Below, one piece after another: positions 1 to 7,268 of a DNA stretch of 11,972 nucleotides; within the stretch, counting starts at the first letter, position 1; each line of letters opens with the position of its first letter. A program made the translations under genes and the position numbers. The notes beneath the pieces are model-generated. The model did not search any database. It was not told the origin of the DNA and saw only the letters and a list, made by a program, of their open reading frames with translations. Source of the stretch: JANXUC01 sp043749225 (GTDB lineage Bacteria; Acidobacteriota; Terriglobia; Terriglobales; Acidobacteriaceae); assembly GCA_043749225.1 (NCBI GenBank), contig JAYVEP010000126.1, positions 1-11,972 of the forward strand, in the 5' to 3' direction.

Positions 1-27
1 CACCCGTTGGAACTCTTTCTGACTCAT
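1..27 (-). CDS. Transposase, N-terminal 9 codons only (partial)
   Basis: Nine codons from an ATG at 27..25 to the window edge encode MSQKEFQRV. The sequence just upstream contains an AAGGAT/GGTGA purine-rich stretch suited to ribosome binding. The assignment as an ISNCY/IS1202-type transposase rests on the remembered start of that family and on the IS-like end repeats beside it. Too little of the protein is visible to show any domain. Confidence 0.45.
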
Positions 28-85
28 CGTCACCATCCTTTCAGGGTGACAAAGTCTCGTTGCAGTTAGGGGGTGACATTATCTT
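1..85 (-). mobile_element. Terminal segment of an insertion sequence (ISNCY/IS1202-like), running off the left edge
   Basis: Read on the minus strand, an ATG at 27..25 opens a frame MSQKEFQRV that runs off the edge. This resembles the start of acidobacterial ISNCY-type (IS1202-like) transposases, which I recognise from memory only. An AAGGATGGTGACG leader precedes it and can serve as ribosome binding site. The motif GGGTGACA occurs twice on the + strand (44-51 and 71-78), and GTCACC at 29-34 pairs with GGTGAC at 45-50. Repeated TGACA-type motifs at an end fit transposase-binding or terminal repeats. The outer boundary is inferred to lie near position 80-85. The other end and any target duplication are outside the window. 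Confidence 0.55.
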
Positions 86-183
86 GGAGCATCTACACCA
101 GAGTACAGCGAGCTTGCCTCGGGTAGCGGCTGCGTTTACTGTGGATGTCTAGCATTCGTTGAAAGACTTTCCAGGAGCCCCGA

Positions 184-1608
184 TTGAAGACTCGCGCCGC
201 ATCCTTGCTCATACCCGTCCTGTTTCTCTCTCTTGCGGCTCACGCCCAAATCGACAACTCCACGCGGCAGCTCTCGCATGACATCTTCAAGCAGCTCATC
301 GAGATCAACAGCACGGATTCCGTGGGTAGCGTGACAGCCGCCTCCGAGGCGATGCAGAAGCGGTTCCTCGACGCAGGGTTTTCTCAGCAAGATATGTTTC
401 TCGGCGGCCCGAACGACCGCAAGAAGAATCTGGTCGTCCGCCTGCACGGAATGGGCAAACACAAACCTGTTCTGATCATCGGCCATCTCGACGTGGTCGA
501 AGCTCGTCGCGAGGACTGGACGACGGATCCATTCCAGTTTGTCGAGAAAGATGGTTTCTACTACGGGCGCGGCACGCAAGACATGAAAGGCGACGATGCG
601 ATCGCGGTGACGACACTCATTCGCATGAAGAAAGACGGCTTCCAGCCTGACCGCGACATCATTCTCGCCCTCACCGCCGACGAAGAAGGCGGCAAATCCA
701 ACGGCGTGGATTGGCTGCTCAAGAATCACCGCGACTTGGTAGATGCGGAATTTGTTCTAAACCCGGATGGTGGCGGTATTCGAACGGATCAGGGCAAGCC
801 GATCATGATGTCCGTCGACGCCACGGAAAAGGTCTACGCGGATTACCAGCTTCTGGTAACCAATCACGGGGGGCACAGCTCGTTGCCGATTCCGGATAAC
901 GCGATCTATCATCTGGCCGAAGGATTGGCGCGGCTGGCCCACTATCAGTTTCCTTTCGAACTCAATAACGTGACCCGTGCCTACTATGAGCGGATGGCGC
1001 AGACCGCCACCGGGCCGCGTGCAGACGACATGAAGGCTATCTTGCTGGCACCGCGCGACCAGGCTGCGATCAAGCGCCTATCCGAAGATGCGAAAGACAA
1101 TTCCACATTGCACACCACTTGCGTTGCCACGCGGCTTGAGGCCGGCCACGCCAACAACGCCCTACCGCAGCGCGCGCAGGCCAATGTAAATTGCCGTATT
1201 CTTCCCGGACATTCCTCCGAAGAGATTCGACAGGAACTCGTTCGCGTGTTGTCCGACCCGAAGATTGAAATGCGCTATGTGAACAACAGCGGAGAGATTC
1301 TGGAGCAGGGTACGGATAGGAAGGGTTATGCCCCGCCGCCCCTGCGTGCCGACGTGTTCGAGCCTTTGGACAAGATTGTTGCCGCCATGTGGCCGGGCGC
1401 GCCGGTAATTCCGAGCATGGCAACAGGCGCCTCGGATGGCGTCTACACCAATGCCGCTGGCATGCCCACCTACGCGATTTCCGGTATTGCCATAGAACAC
1501 AATGACACTCGCGCTCACGGCAAGGACGAGCGCGTTGGCGTGGAGTCGTTCTATAAGGGCGTGGATTTCTACTACCGCTTCCTGAAAGCGGTTACCGGCG
1601 GGAAGTAG
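184..1608 (+). CDS. Exported M20-family zinc metallopeptidase
   Basis: 474 residues, M20/M25/M40 family of co-catalytic zinc hydrolases (peptidases, carboxypeptidases, deacylases). An N-terminal signal peptide (positive residues 2-4, hydrophobic 8-19, AHA|Q cleavage after about residue 21) predicts a periplasmic or exported enzyme. The expected ligands and catalytic residues are all visible: GHLDVV (H101, D103), GRGTQDMKG (bridging D133), DEEGG (E167 base, E168 ligand), LNPDGGG (D194) and H446 in RAHGKDERV. The dimerisation lid lies roughly at residues 210-340, with NHGGHSS at 227-233. The start is TTG at 184, chosen because AGGAG at 173-177 sits 6 nt upstream and the signal peptide begins there. 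It is the only well-supported + strand gene and converges with the ACT gene. Substrate is unknown: dipeptides or N-acyl amino acids are the family options. Confidence 0.93.
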   Translation: MKTRAASLLIPVLFLSLAAHAQIDNSTRQLSHDIFKQLIEINSTDSVGSVTAASEAMQKRFLDAGFSQQDMFLGGPNDRKKNLVVRLHGMGKHKPVLIIGHLDVVEARREDWTTDPFQFVEKDGFYYGRGTQDMKGDDAIAVTTLIRMKKDGFQPDRDIILALTADEEGGKSNGVDWLLKNHRDLVDAEFVLNPDGGGIRTDQGKPIMMSVDATEKVYADYQLLVTNHGGHSSLPIPDNAIYHLAEGLARLAHYQFPFELNNVTRAYYERMAQTATGPRADDMKAILLAPRDQAAIKRLSEDAKDNSTLHTTCVATRLEAGHANNALPQRAQANVNCRILPGHSSEEIRQELVRVLSDPKIEMRYVNNSGEILEQGTDRKGYAPPPLRADVFEPLDKIVAAMWPGAPVIPSMATGASDGVYTNAAGMPTYAISGIAIEHNDTRAHGKDERVGVESFYKGVDFYYRFLKAVTGGK

Positions 1609-1788
1609 CGGCCAAACTGGCGCCAAGAGGCTCGCATCTCTTGGGATGACGATTGGCACGACGCCATCCGCAAGGTGGACGCGAAGCATGAGAAATTGGC
1701 CTACGAGCCGGGCAAGTCGTTCTCCGATTCGCCGGCGAATGTGAACGAATGCCCGGATGACTTCGCCGAAGTCGATCTAATGCACGTG
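1609..1788 (+). pseudogene. Coding-like remnant in frame after the M20 stop
   Basis: The frame continuing past the M20 TAG stays open from 1609 until it runs antisense into the ACT gene. Between about 1636 and 1776 it reads like real protein (for example DDDWHDAIRKVDAKHEKLAY), and about 36 of 47 codons end in G or C, the bias of genuine genes here. The only start codon is a GTG at 1675 with no clear Shine-Dalgarno, and coding-like sequence begins before it. I do not recognise the family. It could be the decayed remainder of a gene, a small real ORF, or chance. A true stop-codon readthrough extension of M20 is less likely because the peptidase is complete without it. Confidence 0.25.
1623..1644 (+). 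terminator. Hairpin just after the M20 gene, terminator-like without T-tract
   Basis: A perfect 7-bp stem, CCAAGAG (1623-1629) with CTCTTGG (1638-1644), closes an 8-nt loop 14 nt after the M20 stop codon. No T-run follows, so an intrinsic terminator is only possible, not shown. Confidence 0.3.
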
Positions 1789-2190
1789 CTAGCCGATTCG
1801 AGTGTGTCCAGCTTCTTCGAGCTTCGTGATTGTCATGCGCAAACGGTCTGCTTTCACCATCACGCAGTCGGTGTCGAACGTAGAAATTGCGAAGATTCCA
1901 ATTCCTGCCTCGGCTAGCGGGTCAATGAACGCGGCCAGAACACCAGTCATAGCGAACGGGAACGGTCCTTGTAGCTGAAGACACGACCATCCGAATTCAG
2001 CCGGAATGCCAGCTGGAACGTGTGCTTCCGCGCAAACCAGAGACAACTCCTCTGCAGTTCGCGTGACGGAAAAGAAGCCCGGTCGCAAAGCCCATTCTGG
2101 CAGGGGCACCGTTGGAGCCAGACGGCAAACGGCGAACGTTCCTTCCAAAACCGAGTAACGGATTTTTCTTTTTTCGCGGCCCGAATCCAA
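1789..2190 (-). CDS. ACT_7 (CASTOR-like) ACT-domain protein
   Basis: 133 residues. The C-terminal part (about 70-130) has the ACT_7 pattern: LQGPFPFAMTGVLAAFIDPL, then GIGIFAISTFDTDCVMV with the conserved STFDTD core, then a last helix ending in EEAGH. The N-terminal half (about 10-60) is the usual companion segment of this family. ACT domains of this group bind amino acids and act as sensors; no catalytic residues are apparent. The start is TTG at 2190, with AGGAG at 2201-2197 placed 6 nt away and overlapping the racemase TAG stop, so translation is probably coupled to the racemase (9-nt gap). This pairing suggests it senses an amino acid linked to the racemase reaction, which is inference. 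Length and fold fit the small stand-alone ACT proteins of COG3603. Confidence 0.8.
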   Translation of the reverse strand: MDSGREKRKIRYSVLEGTFAVCRLAPTVPLPEWALRPGFFSVTRTAEELSLVCAEAHVPAGIPAEFGWSCLQLQGPFPFAMTGVLAAFIDPLAEAGIGIFAISTFDTDCVMVKADRLRMTITKLEEAGHTRIG

Positions 2191-2199
2191 GACGGTCTC

Positions 2200-2892
2200 C
2201 TAATCTTCAATTGCTTTTCGCAAGGCGGCTCTTGCCAAGAGTCGCGTTGAGTCCAACGTGGGCAAGGGCGCGACCTCCGGCGTTATCAATAGGGGAATCT
2301 CGGTGCAGCCGAGGGCTACCGCATCGCAACCTTCGTCTTTCAGACGGCGTATCACTTCGACGAAATAGGCCAGGGATTGCGGCAAAAACTTTGCGTACAC
2401 CAGTTCGTCGAAGATGATTTGGTTGATGCGCTCGCGCTCGGCCAAACTTGGAGTTCGATGCTGAAGTCCTTCTGCTTTGAGTCGCTCAGGATAGACCGGG
2501 CCTTCCATTAAATATTTCGTTCCTAGAACGCCAACCCGCTTGTAACCTTTGCGGCGAGCCTCCAGGGCCACTTCCTGCGCAATGTGCAACCACGGGCGCG
2601 GCGACCGGTGCGCCACCAGATCGAAGGCCTGGTGGATGGTGTTGTCCGAGCAAATCAGAAAATCCGCGCCAGCGCGCGCCAATTTTTCCGCCGACGACAT
2701 CATCAGTTCTGCCACGCCGGCCCAATCGTTCTGGGAGATAAAGCGCATGTACTCAGCAAGAGCATGGCCTTGCAGGGAAATTTCCGGGTGATTGTGCGGA
2801 CCCATTCGAGCGGCACCTTCCAGGCAAATCGTTCGGTAACAAAGTGCCGCACCCTCCGCACTGCAAGCGACAATTCCGATGTGTTGACCCAT
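2200..2892 (-). CDS. Aspartate/glutamate racemase family protein
   Basis: 230 residues, Asp/Glu/hydantoin racemase superfamily. These cytoplasmic, PLP-independent enzymes use two cysteines as acid/base pair. Both are present: C81 in ICSDNTIH and C196 in LGCTEIPLL. The N-terminal GIVACSAEGAALCYRTI matches the substrate-loop region that in classical members reads GGMSPEAT. The length equals that of YgeA-type amino-acid racemases. The start is ATG at 2892; upstream GAGAG/CGGAA is a weak ribosome binding site. The TAG stop overlaps the Shine-Dalgarno of the ACT gene. Aspartate or glutamate is the family's usual substrate, but YgeA-like enzymes accept other amino acids, so the substrate is not fixed. 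It lies about 150 nt downstream of the amidohydrolase, beyond a repeat, and so may have its own promoter. Confidence 0.88.
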   Translation of the reverse strand: MGQHIGIVACSAEGAALCYRTICLEGAARMGPHNHPEISLQGHALAEYMRFISQNDWAGVAELMMSSAEKLARAGADFLICSDNTIHQAFDLVAHRSPRPWLHIAQEVALEARRKGYKRVGVLGTKYLMEGPVYPERLKAEGLQHRTPSLAERERINQIIFDELVYAKFLPQSLAYFVEVIRRLKDEGCDAVALGCTEIPLLITPEVAPLPTLDSTRLLARAALRKAIED

Positions 2893-2908
2893 TTCCGTTC
2901 TCTCGAAG

Positions 2909-2920
2909 CTAACTGGTTAG
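2909..2920. promoter_or_regulatory. Small palindrome upstream of the racemase
   Basis: CTAAC-TG-GTTAG at 2909-2920 is a perfect 5-bp inverted repeat located 17 nt before the racemase ATG. It could be an operator half-site pair or chance. No clear -10/-35 elements were found around it. Confidence 0.2.
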
Positions 2921-2937
2921 ATGTCACAATCCGCCAT

Positions 2938-3020
2938 TGTCATTCCAAGCGTAGCGAGGAATCCCTTTCGTTGTAAACACCCTCGCCGATTAGAGAGACG
3001 CTTCGTTGCGCTCAGCACGA
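2938..3020. repeat. Dispersed intergenic palindromic repeat (REP-like)
   Basis: The left arm TGTCATTCCAAGCGTAGCGA (from 2938) and the right arm ending GCGCTCAGCACGA (3020) form an imperfect inverted repeat. The left arm is a variant of the TGTCATTCCGAGCG-type element that I know from many acidobacterial and other soil-bacterial genomes between genes, where it translates to a tell-tale IPSVARN. Here it separates the amidohydrolase stop (3044) from the racemase start (2892). A transcript of it could fold into a long imperfect hairpin. Confidence 0.6.
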
Positions 3021-3043
3021 TAAATCATGATTTCGAGTTTTTC

Positions 3044-4477
3044 CTATTCAGTTTGCGCCACGGCTGCCGCTTGAGCCAGCATTTTGTCCAGGTCTTCGCG
3101 AGAGAAATACTTTCCGTGCAACGCTACGCCAACAATTTGCTGCGTGTTGCGAATATCCTCCAGTGGATTCCCGCTGAGCAACACCAAGTCTGCCATGTGC
3201 CCCTTTTCGACTACTCCGCGATCACTGCGGTGCAGAAACTCCATTGGGGCAAGCGTTGCTGAATACAGCGCCTCAGCAGGAGTAAACCCAGACTTGACGA
3301 GCCACTGCAACTCTTCGTGCAGGCTAAAACCGGGAAATACAAACGGGTCAGGGCTATCCGTCCCTGCCAGAAATAGAACGCCTGCCGCGTGCATATTCCT
3401 TACAAGCTCGCTGTATCGCATCGTGGCTTTCTGCACTGCGGCCGCGTATTCCGGAGTCATTTGCTGCTTCAGCTTCTCTGTATCCCATTCTTTACGAGCC
3501 CATGTCGGCGCGTAGCGTAGACGAGAATCGGATGCGAGGGCCGGATCCAACAGCCGCGAAGAAGTGTCCCACCAAACCAACGTGGGAACTTGCCACGTGC
3601 CGTTCTTCGCGAACTGCAGGAACAGCGCCCGAGCTTTCGCGGCATCGTAGGTAGTGAGAATCTCCTGGCCCGCGGCGGTGTAAGCCTTCCCGCCATGGTT
3701 CGCCATGGCATCCAGGCGTTTCTGCCTCAACTCTGTTTCCTTCGAAGAACACGCCAGCATAACGTCGGAGGCATGTTCAATGCTGCGCTGTCCGGCTGAC
3801 GAGGCTTCCGATGCGCTCACGGATGCCGGAACATGGCCCGCGAAGGGAAGCCTCTGCTTCTTAGATTCTTCTGCCACCGCCAAGTAGGCTTCCTTGGGCA
3901 GGCTGGACAGCACCTTGATGAAGTCAACGCCGCGTTGCTTGAGCACGTCCACGGCCTGCCGTGCCTCTTCTGGAGTATTTACAGGGATGGTGTAGTCCTG
4001 CGCTTTGCCGCCGTCGAGGAACGGGCCGCCAAAAACCATGTTGGGGCCAACGAGTTCGCCAGACTCGATCCGTGCGCGCCGATTTTTCAGTAGGTCGAGA
4101 TCACCGCCCATATCGCGAATGCCGGTGATTCCGTTTGCAATGTAGAGTGGAAGGATAACTTTTTCATCCCAAGGCTTGGCCGGGCCACCGGCACTGTGCA
4201 CATGCATGTCCCACAGGCCCGGAATCAAATACTTACCGCTGGCGTTGATGACCTGCATGTTGTGGCCGCGGCCGATCAAGGCGACCTTGGCGATACCTTC
4301 AATCTTGCCGTCGATCGCGACCACCGTCATGTTGGGCAAGATTTTGCCAGTGCGAACGTCCACTAAATTCACGTTTGTGAAAATTAAGTACGCTTTGGGG
4401 TGTTTGGGGGCGGCGAACGACGGCGTAACCTGGGTCATCAACAGAAGAACTAGCAGCGGCCATTCGCGGAAATTCAT
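3044..4477 (-). CDS. Exported amidohydrolase (imidazolonepropionase-like, COG1228)
   Basis: 477 residues, metal-dependent amidohydrolase superfamily. A signal peptide occupies about residues 1-22 (hydrophobic 7-15, SFA|A), so the enzyme is probably periplasmic. The beta-sandwich flank (30-85) is followed by the TIM-barrel ligands H92 and H94 (DMHVH), K188 (FIKVLS, candidate carboxylated lysine), H215 (AGHVP), H235 (IEHAS) and D374 (AGTDSPD). The C-terminal segment KGHMADLVLLSGNPLEDI is the family's returning beta-sandwich. All metal ligands are intact. Relatives include Xaa-Pro and Xaa-Arg dipeptidases and other C-N hydrolases, so the substrate cannot be named. The ATG at 4477 has only a weak GGGTGA upstream. 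It follows the adenosine-deaminase gene by 51 nt and likely shares its transcript. Confidence 0.88.
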   Translation of the reverse strand: MNFREWPLLVLLLMTQVTPSFAAPKHPKAYLIFTNVNLVDVRTGKILPNMTVVAIDGKIEGIAKVALIGRGHNMQVINASGKYLIPGLWDMHVHSAGGPAKPWDEKVILPLYIANGITGIRDMGGDLDLLKNRRARIESGELVGPNMVFGGPFLDGGKAQDYTIPVNTPEEARQAVDVLKQRGVDFIKVLSSLPKEAYLAVAEESKKQRLPFAGHVPASVSASEASSAGQRSIEHASDVMLACSSKETELRQKRLDAMANHGGKAYTAAGQEILTTYDAAKARALFLQFAKNGTWQVPTLVWWDTSSRLLDPALASDSRLRYAPTWARKEWDTEKLKQQMTPEYAAAVQKATMRYSELVRNMHAAGVLFLAGTDSPDPFVFPGFSLHEELQWLVKSGFTPAEALYSATLAPMEFLHRSDRGVVEKGHMADLVLLSGNPLEDIRNTQQIVGVALHGKYFSREDLDKMLAQAAAVAQTE

Positions 4478-4528
4478 GAATCACCCGAGCTCAGGCACAT
4501 ATTCCGATGCGCCAGGATTCCCAACAGG

Positions 4529-5542
4529 CTATGGTTTTCCCGCCTTGGCGTCAAATAAATCCAGCAGCGCCACTTTCCGCTCTGCTGGAAGGAACGACGC
4601 CTCAAACGAATTGCGCGCCAGTTCGCGAAGATGTTCCTCCGTGAAACCAAACTGCTTCTGAGCAATTGCGTATTCCTGCGAAAGGGAAGTGCGAAACATT
4701 GCTGGATCATCGGTGTTGAGCGTCAGCATCAAGCCATGATCGAAATACTGACGTACAGGATGGTCTTCCATGCGCGCGCAACATCCAGTGATAACGTTGC
4801 TCGTGATGCAAACTTCCACGGGAACTTGTCGCTGTGCCAGTTCTTCCAGCAGCTCTGGATCTTGCCCCGCATTCAAACCGTGGCCAATGCGCTCCGCGCC
4901 CAGATTCAATGCTCCCCAAATAGATTCCGGACCTGTAGATTCGCCAGCGTGTGCGGTCAGGCGGAGGCCCTCGCGGGCCGCATAGGTGTAGACGTCGCGA
5001 AACAATTCCGGGGGCCCTTGTTTCTCGTCGCCGCCAATTCCAAAGCCGATCACATTGCGGTGTTGATAGCGAGCAGCCACTTCTGCAACTTTCTGCGCTG
5101 GCTCGGTTCCAAACTGGCGCACCGCATCAAAAATCCACAGCACGGAAATGCCAAAGTCGCGAGTACCGCGCTCCCGGCCACGCTCCATGCCCTCAAACAA
5201 TGCCGCGAAATCCTGCGATCGCCACAGATAAATTCCTACCGAAACGAATACTTCAGAATGCAGCACATTTTCCGCGTGTAGTCGCTCCATCATGCGATAA
5301 GTGGTGAGTTCGTAGTCTTCCGATGTACGCAGGTGTTCTGTCACGGCTTTGAACGCCATCAGGAATCCAGTAAAGTTCTGATATTGATACAGAGCCTCGC
5401 AGGCGGTGAGGTTGGAATCCGCCATACCGTGGCGCTGACGCAACTCCAGAAGCGTCGCTGGCTCGACCGAGCCTTCAAGATGGAGATGCAGCTCAGCCTT
5501 CGGGAGAGACCGCAGAAACGCACTAGGTGTAAGAGACGCCAC
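4529..5542 (-). CDS. add: Adenosine deaminase family protein
   Basis: 337 residues, adenosine/AMP deaminase family: zinc-dependent hydrolytic deamination of a purine nucleoside. Complete motif set: HLHLEGS (H19, H21 ligands), a G167-D171 stretch in the position of the purine-binding glycine loop, HAGE (H198 ligand, E201 proton shuttle), H221 in RIGHGL, and NTDDP (D278 ligand, D279). Length matches bacterial Add. No signal peptide, so cytoplasmic. The start is GTG at 5542: an in-frame TAA lies four codons upstream with no other start codon between, although the Shine-Dalgarno is poor. Neighbours are an APC permease (41 nt upstream) and the amidohydrolase downstream. Adenosine to inosine is the default call. 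6-aminodeoxyfutalosine deaminase of the futalosine menaquinone route is a real alternative, as it belongs to the same family. Confidence 0.88.
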   Translation of the reverse strand: MASLTPSAFLRSLPKAELHLHLEGSVEPATLLELRQRHGMADSNLTACEALYQYQNFTGFLMAFKAVTEHLRTSEDYELTTYRMMERLHAENVLHSEVFVSVGIYLWRSQDFAALFEGMERGRERGTRDFGISVLWIFDAVRQFGTEPAQKVAEVAARYQHRNVIGFGIGGDEKQGPPELFRDVYTYAAREGLRLTAHAGESTGPESIWGALNLGAERIGHGLNAGQDPELLEELAQRQVPVEVCITSNVITGCCARMEDHPVRQYFDHGLMLTLNTDDPAMFRTSLSQEYAIAQKQFGFTEEHLRELARNSFEASFLPAERKVALLDLFDAKAGKP

Positions 5543-5583
5543 GCAGCGATCTTACCGGATGCGACGCGCATTCACGTGTACGG

Positions 5584-7134
5584 CTACTTCCTTCCGGCGA
5601 ATTCGCTGTGATGGCGGCTGTACATGGCGTAAATCGCAAGCCCAATAAAGAGCCACACAAAGAAGCGAATCCACGTCAGGATCGGCAGTCCGGCCATAAG
5701 CAGCACACAGAAAGCAACACTCAGTACAGGTGCCATGATTCCTCCTGGAGCGCGGAACCCACGACGCCGTTCCGGTTCACGCACGCGCAAAATCATGACT
5801 CCAATAGAAACCAGCACGAAAGCGAACAATGTCCCTATATTTGAAAGATCGGCAAGAGTGCCGATATCCAGGATTCCTGCCGGAATGCCTACGACCAACC
5901 CAGCGATCCACGTAGCTATAGCCGGTGTGCGAAAACGCGGATGCACTTTGCCGAAAAGTTTCGGCATCAACCCATCGCGCGACATAGCAAACCACACGCG
6001 CGCCTGTCCCAGTTGGAACACCAGCAGCGACGAAATCATGCCCATCATTGCTCCGAACAGGACAGCCAGACGAATCCAGTTGAGCGAAACCGATCCTGTT
6101 GAGAGTGTCAGCTTCTTCAAGCTGTTCACAACCGGCGCGGCGTCGTCCAGTAAGCTTTGCCAAGGCACCAAGCCGGTTAGCACAATTGCGACGGCGATAT
6201 AGAGAATGGTGCACACCACCAGCGTCGCAATAATTCCAATCGGTAAGTCGCGCTGCGGATTCTTCGCTTCCTCGGCCGCAGTGGAGACGGAATCAAATCC
6301 AATGTAGGTAAAGAAAATAATCGAGCCCCCCGTCAGAATTCCCGACCAGCCATTCGGAGCAAATGGGTGCCAGTGATTCGGATTCACATAGTGCGCGCCA
6401 GCAATCACAAACGCGAGAATCGCCGAAATCTTCAGGATGACCATGATGTTGTTGGCCTTGGCAGACTCTCGAATGCCTCGCACCAACACGATCGTAAGCA
6501 GCATCACTACCAGGAACGCAGGAAAGTTGAAGCCGAAATGCCAGCCCGGCGTGTAGATTGTGTTGCCTTGGAAATCAGTCATGCCGCTGGGCAGGTAAGA
6601 GGGAGAAATCCAGCGTGCCGCGGGATGCAAACCAAACCAGTCGAACATGTCGACCAAGTGAGCGGCGAAACCCACGCTCACGGCCATGTTGCTGACCGCA
6701 TATTCTAGAATCAGATCCCATCCAATGATCCACGCGATGAGCTCGCCCATAGTCGCGTACGTGTAGGTGTAAGCGCTTCCAGCGATCGGAATCATGGACG
6801 CAAGTTCCGCGTAGCACAAAGCTGTGAAAGCGCAGACTATCGCTACCAGCAACAGGGATATCGCAAGTGCGGGACCCGCGCCCGGCCGCCCCAAAGTAGC
6901 CGAATGCCGGATGAGGTAGTCGAGGAGAGGGGCATTGAGGATAGAAGATGTGTCGAACTTTTGCCCGGCAATGGCTGTTCCGACCACCGTGAAAATGCCG
7001 GACCCAATTACCGCACCGATCCCCAATGCGGTCAGAGACACTGGCCCTAAAGTTCTCTTGAGTTGACGATCCGGCTCCTCGCAATCCGCAATCAGCTTGT
7101 CGATGGACTTCCTGGCAAAAAGTTGGTTACCCAG
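5584..7134 (-). CDS. APC-superfamily amino acid permease, apparent CTG start
   Basis: Inner-membrane amino-acid transporter of the APC family (COG0531, cationic amino-acid transporter/YfnA-like), with about 12-13 hydrophobic helices and the family signature GIGAVIGSGIF in helix 1. Other family landmarks are the segment from WIIGWDLILEYAVSN and FFTYIGFDSVSTAAEE, plus GQARVWFAMSRDG before a PRFRTP loop. The first conventional start, GTG at 7041, would cut into helix 1. The frame continues upstream with a normal family N-terminus (FARKSIDKLI, then a CEEPDRQLKRTLGPV stretch) until a TAG at 7149..7147. No ATG, GTG or TTG lies in that stretch. A CTG at 7134..7132 sits 7 nt after AGGGGAG (7148..7142), so I place the start there (516 residues). 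The permease is first in a run with the ADA-family and amidohydrolase genes. Confidence 0.85.
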   Translation of the reverse strand: MGNQLFARKSIDKLIADCEEPDRQLKRTLGPVSLTALGIGAVIGSGIFTVVGTAIAGQKFDTSSILNAPLLDYLIRHSATLGRPGAGPALAISLLLVAIVCAFTALCYAELASMIPIAGSAYTYTYATMGELIAWIIGWDLILEYAVSNMAVSVGFAAHLVDMFDWFGLHPAARWISPSYLPSGMTDFQGNTIYTPGWHFGFNFPAFLVVMLLTIVLVRGIRESAKANNIMVILKISAILAFVIAGAHYVNPNHWHPFAPNGWSGILTGGSIIFFTYIGFDSVSTAAEEAKNPQRDLPIGIIATLVVCTILYIAVAIVLTGLVPWQSLLDDAAPVVNSLKKLTLSTGSVSLNWIRLAVLFGAMMGMISSLLVFQLGQARVWFAMSRDGLMPKLFGKVHPRFRTPAIATWIAGLVVGIPAGILDIGTLADLSNIGTLFAFVLVSIGVMILRVREPERRRGFRAPGGIMAPVLSVAFCVLLMAGLPILTWIRFFVWLFIGLAIYAMYSRHHSEFAGRK

Positions 7135-7141
7135 AGGAACA

Positions 7142-7148
7142 CTCCCCT
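7142..7148 (-). promoter_or_regulatory. Strong Shine-Dalgarno that decides the permease start
   Basis: AGGGGAG on the minus strand, 7 nt before the CTG codon at 7134..7132, is close to ideal ribosome-binding placement. The conventional GTG at 7041 has no comparable signal. The site supports initiation at CTG. Confidence 0.6.
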
Positions 7149-7233
7149 ACCTGAAAAGTCTGTACACGAAATGAACCGCGCCAAGACTACCATGACTTTC
7201 GCCTCAGCGTTTTCCGGCCGGTCGAAAATACAA

Positions 7234-7261
7234 TCCCCGCCACATTGACGTATGGCGGGGA
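7234..7261 (-). terminator. Probable intrinsic terminator of the small basic-protein gene
   Basis: A perfect 9-bp inverted repeat, TCCCCGCCA (7234-7242) and TGGCGGGGA (7253-7261), closes a 10-nt loop starting 7 nt after the stop codon at 7269. On the minus strand it is followed by TTGTATTTT, a moderate T-rich tract. It sits between the small gene and the permease, so the permease most likely has its own promoter. Confidence 0.65.
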
Positions 7262-7268
7262 CTAATCC

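Noticed and set aside
114..142. Possible promoter TTGCCT - 17 nt - TACTGT upstream of the M20 gene
   Set aside because: The -10 matches only half of the consensus; with the short distance to the IS end it is suggestive but not supportable.
136..729. Long minus-strand open frame opposite the M20 gene
   Set aside because: It is fully antisense to a gene with complete M20 motifs and signal peptide, and shows no recognisable domain; a shadow of high-GC coding sequence.
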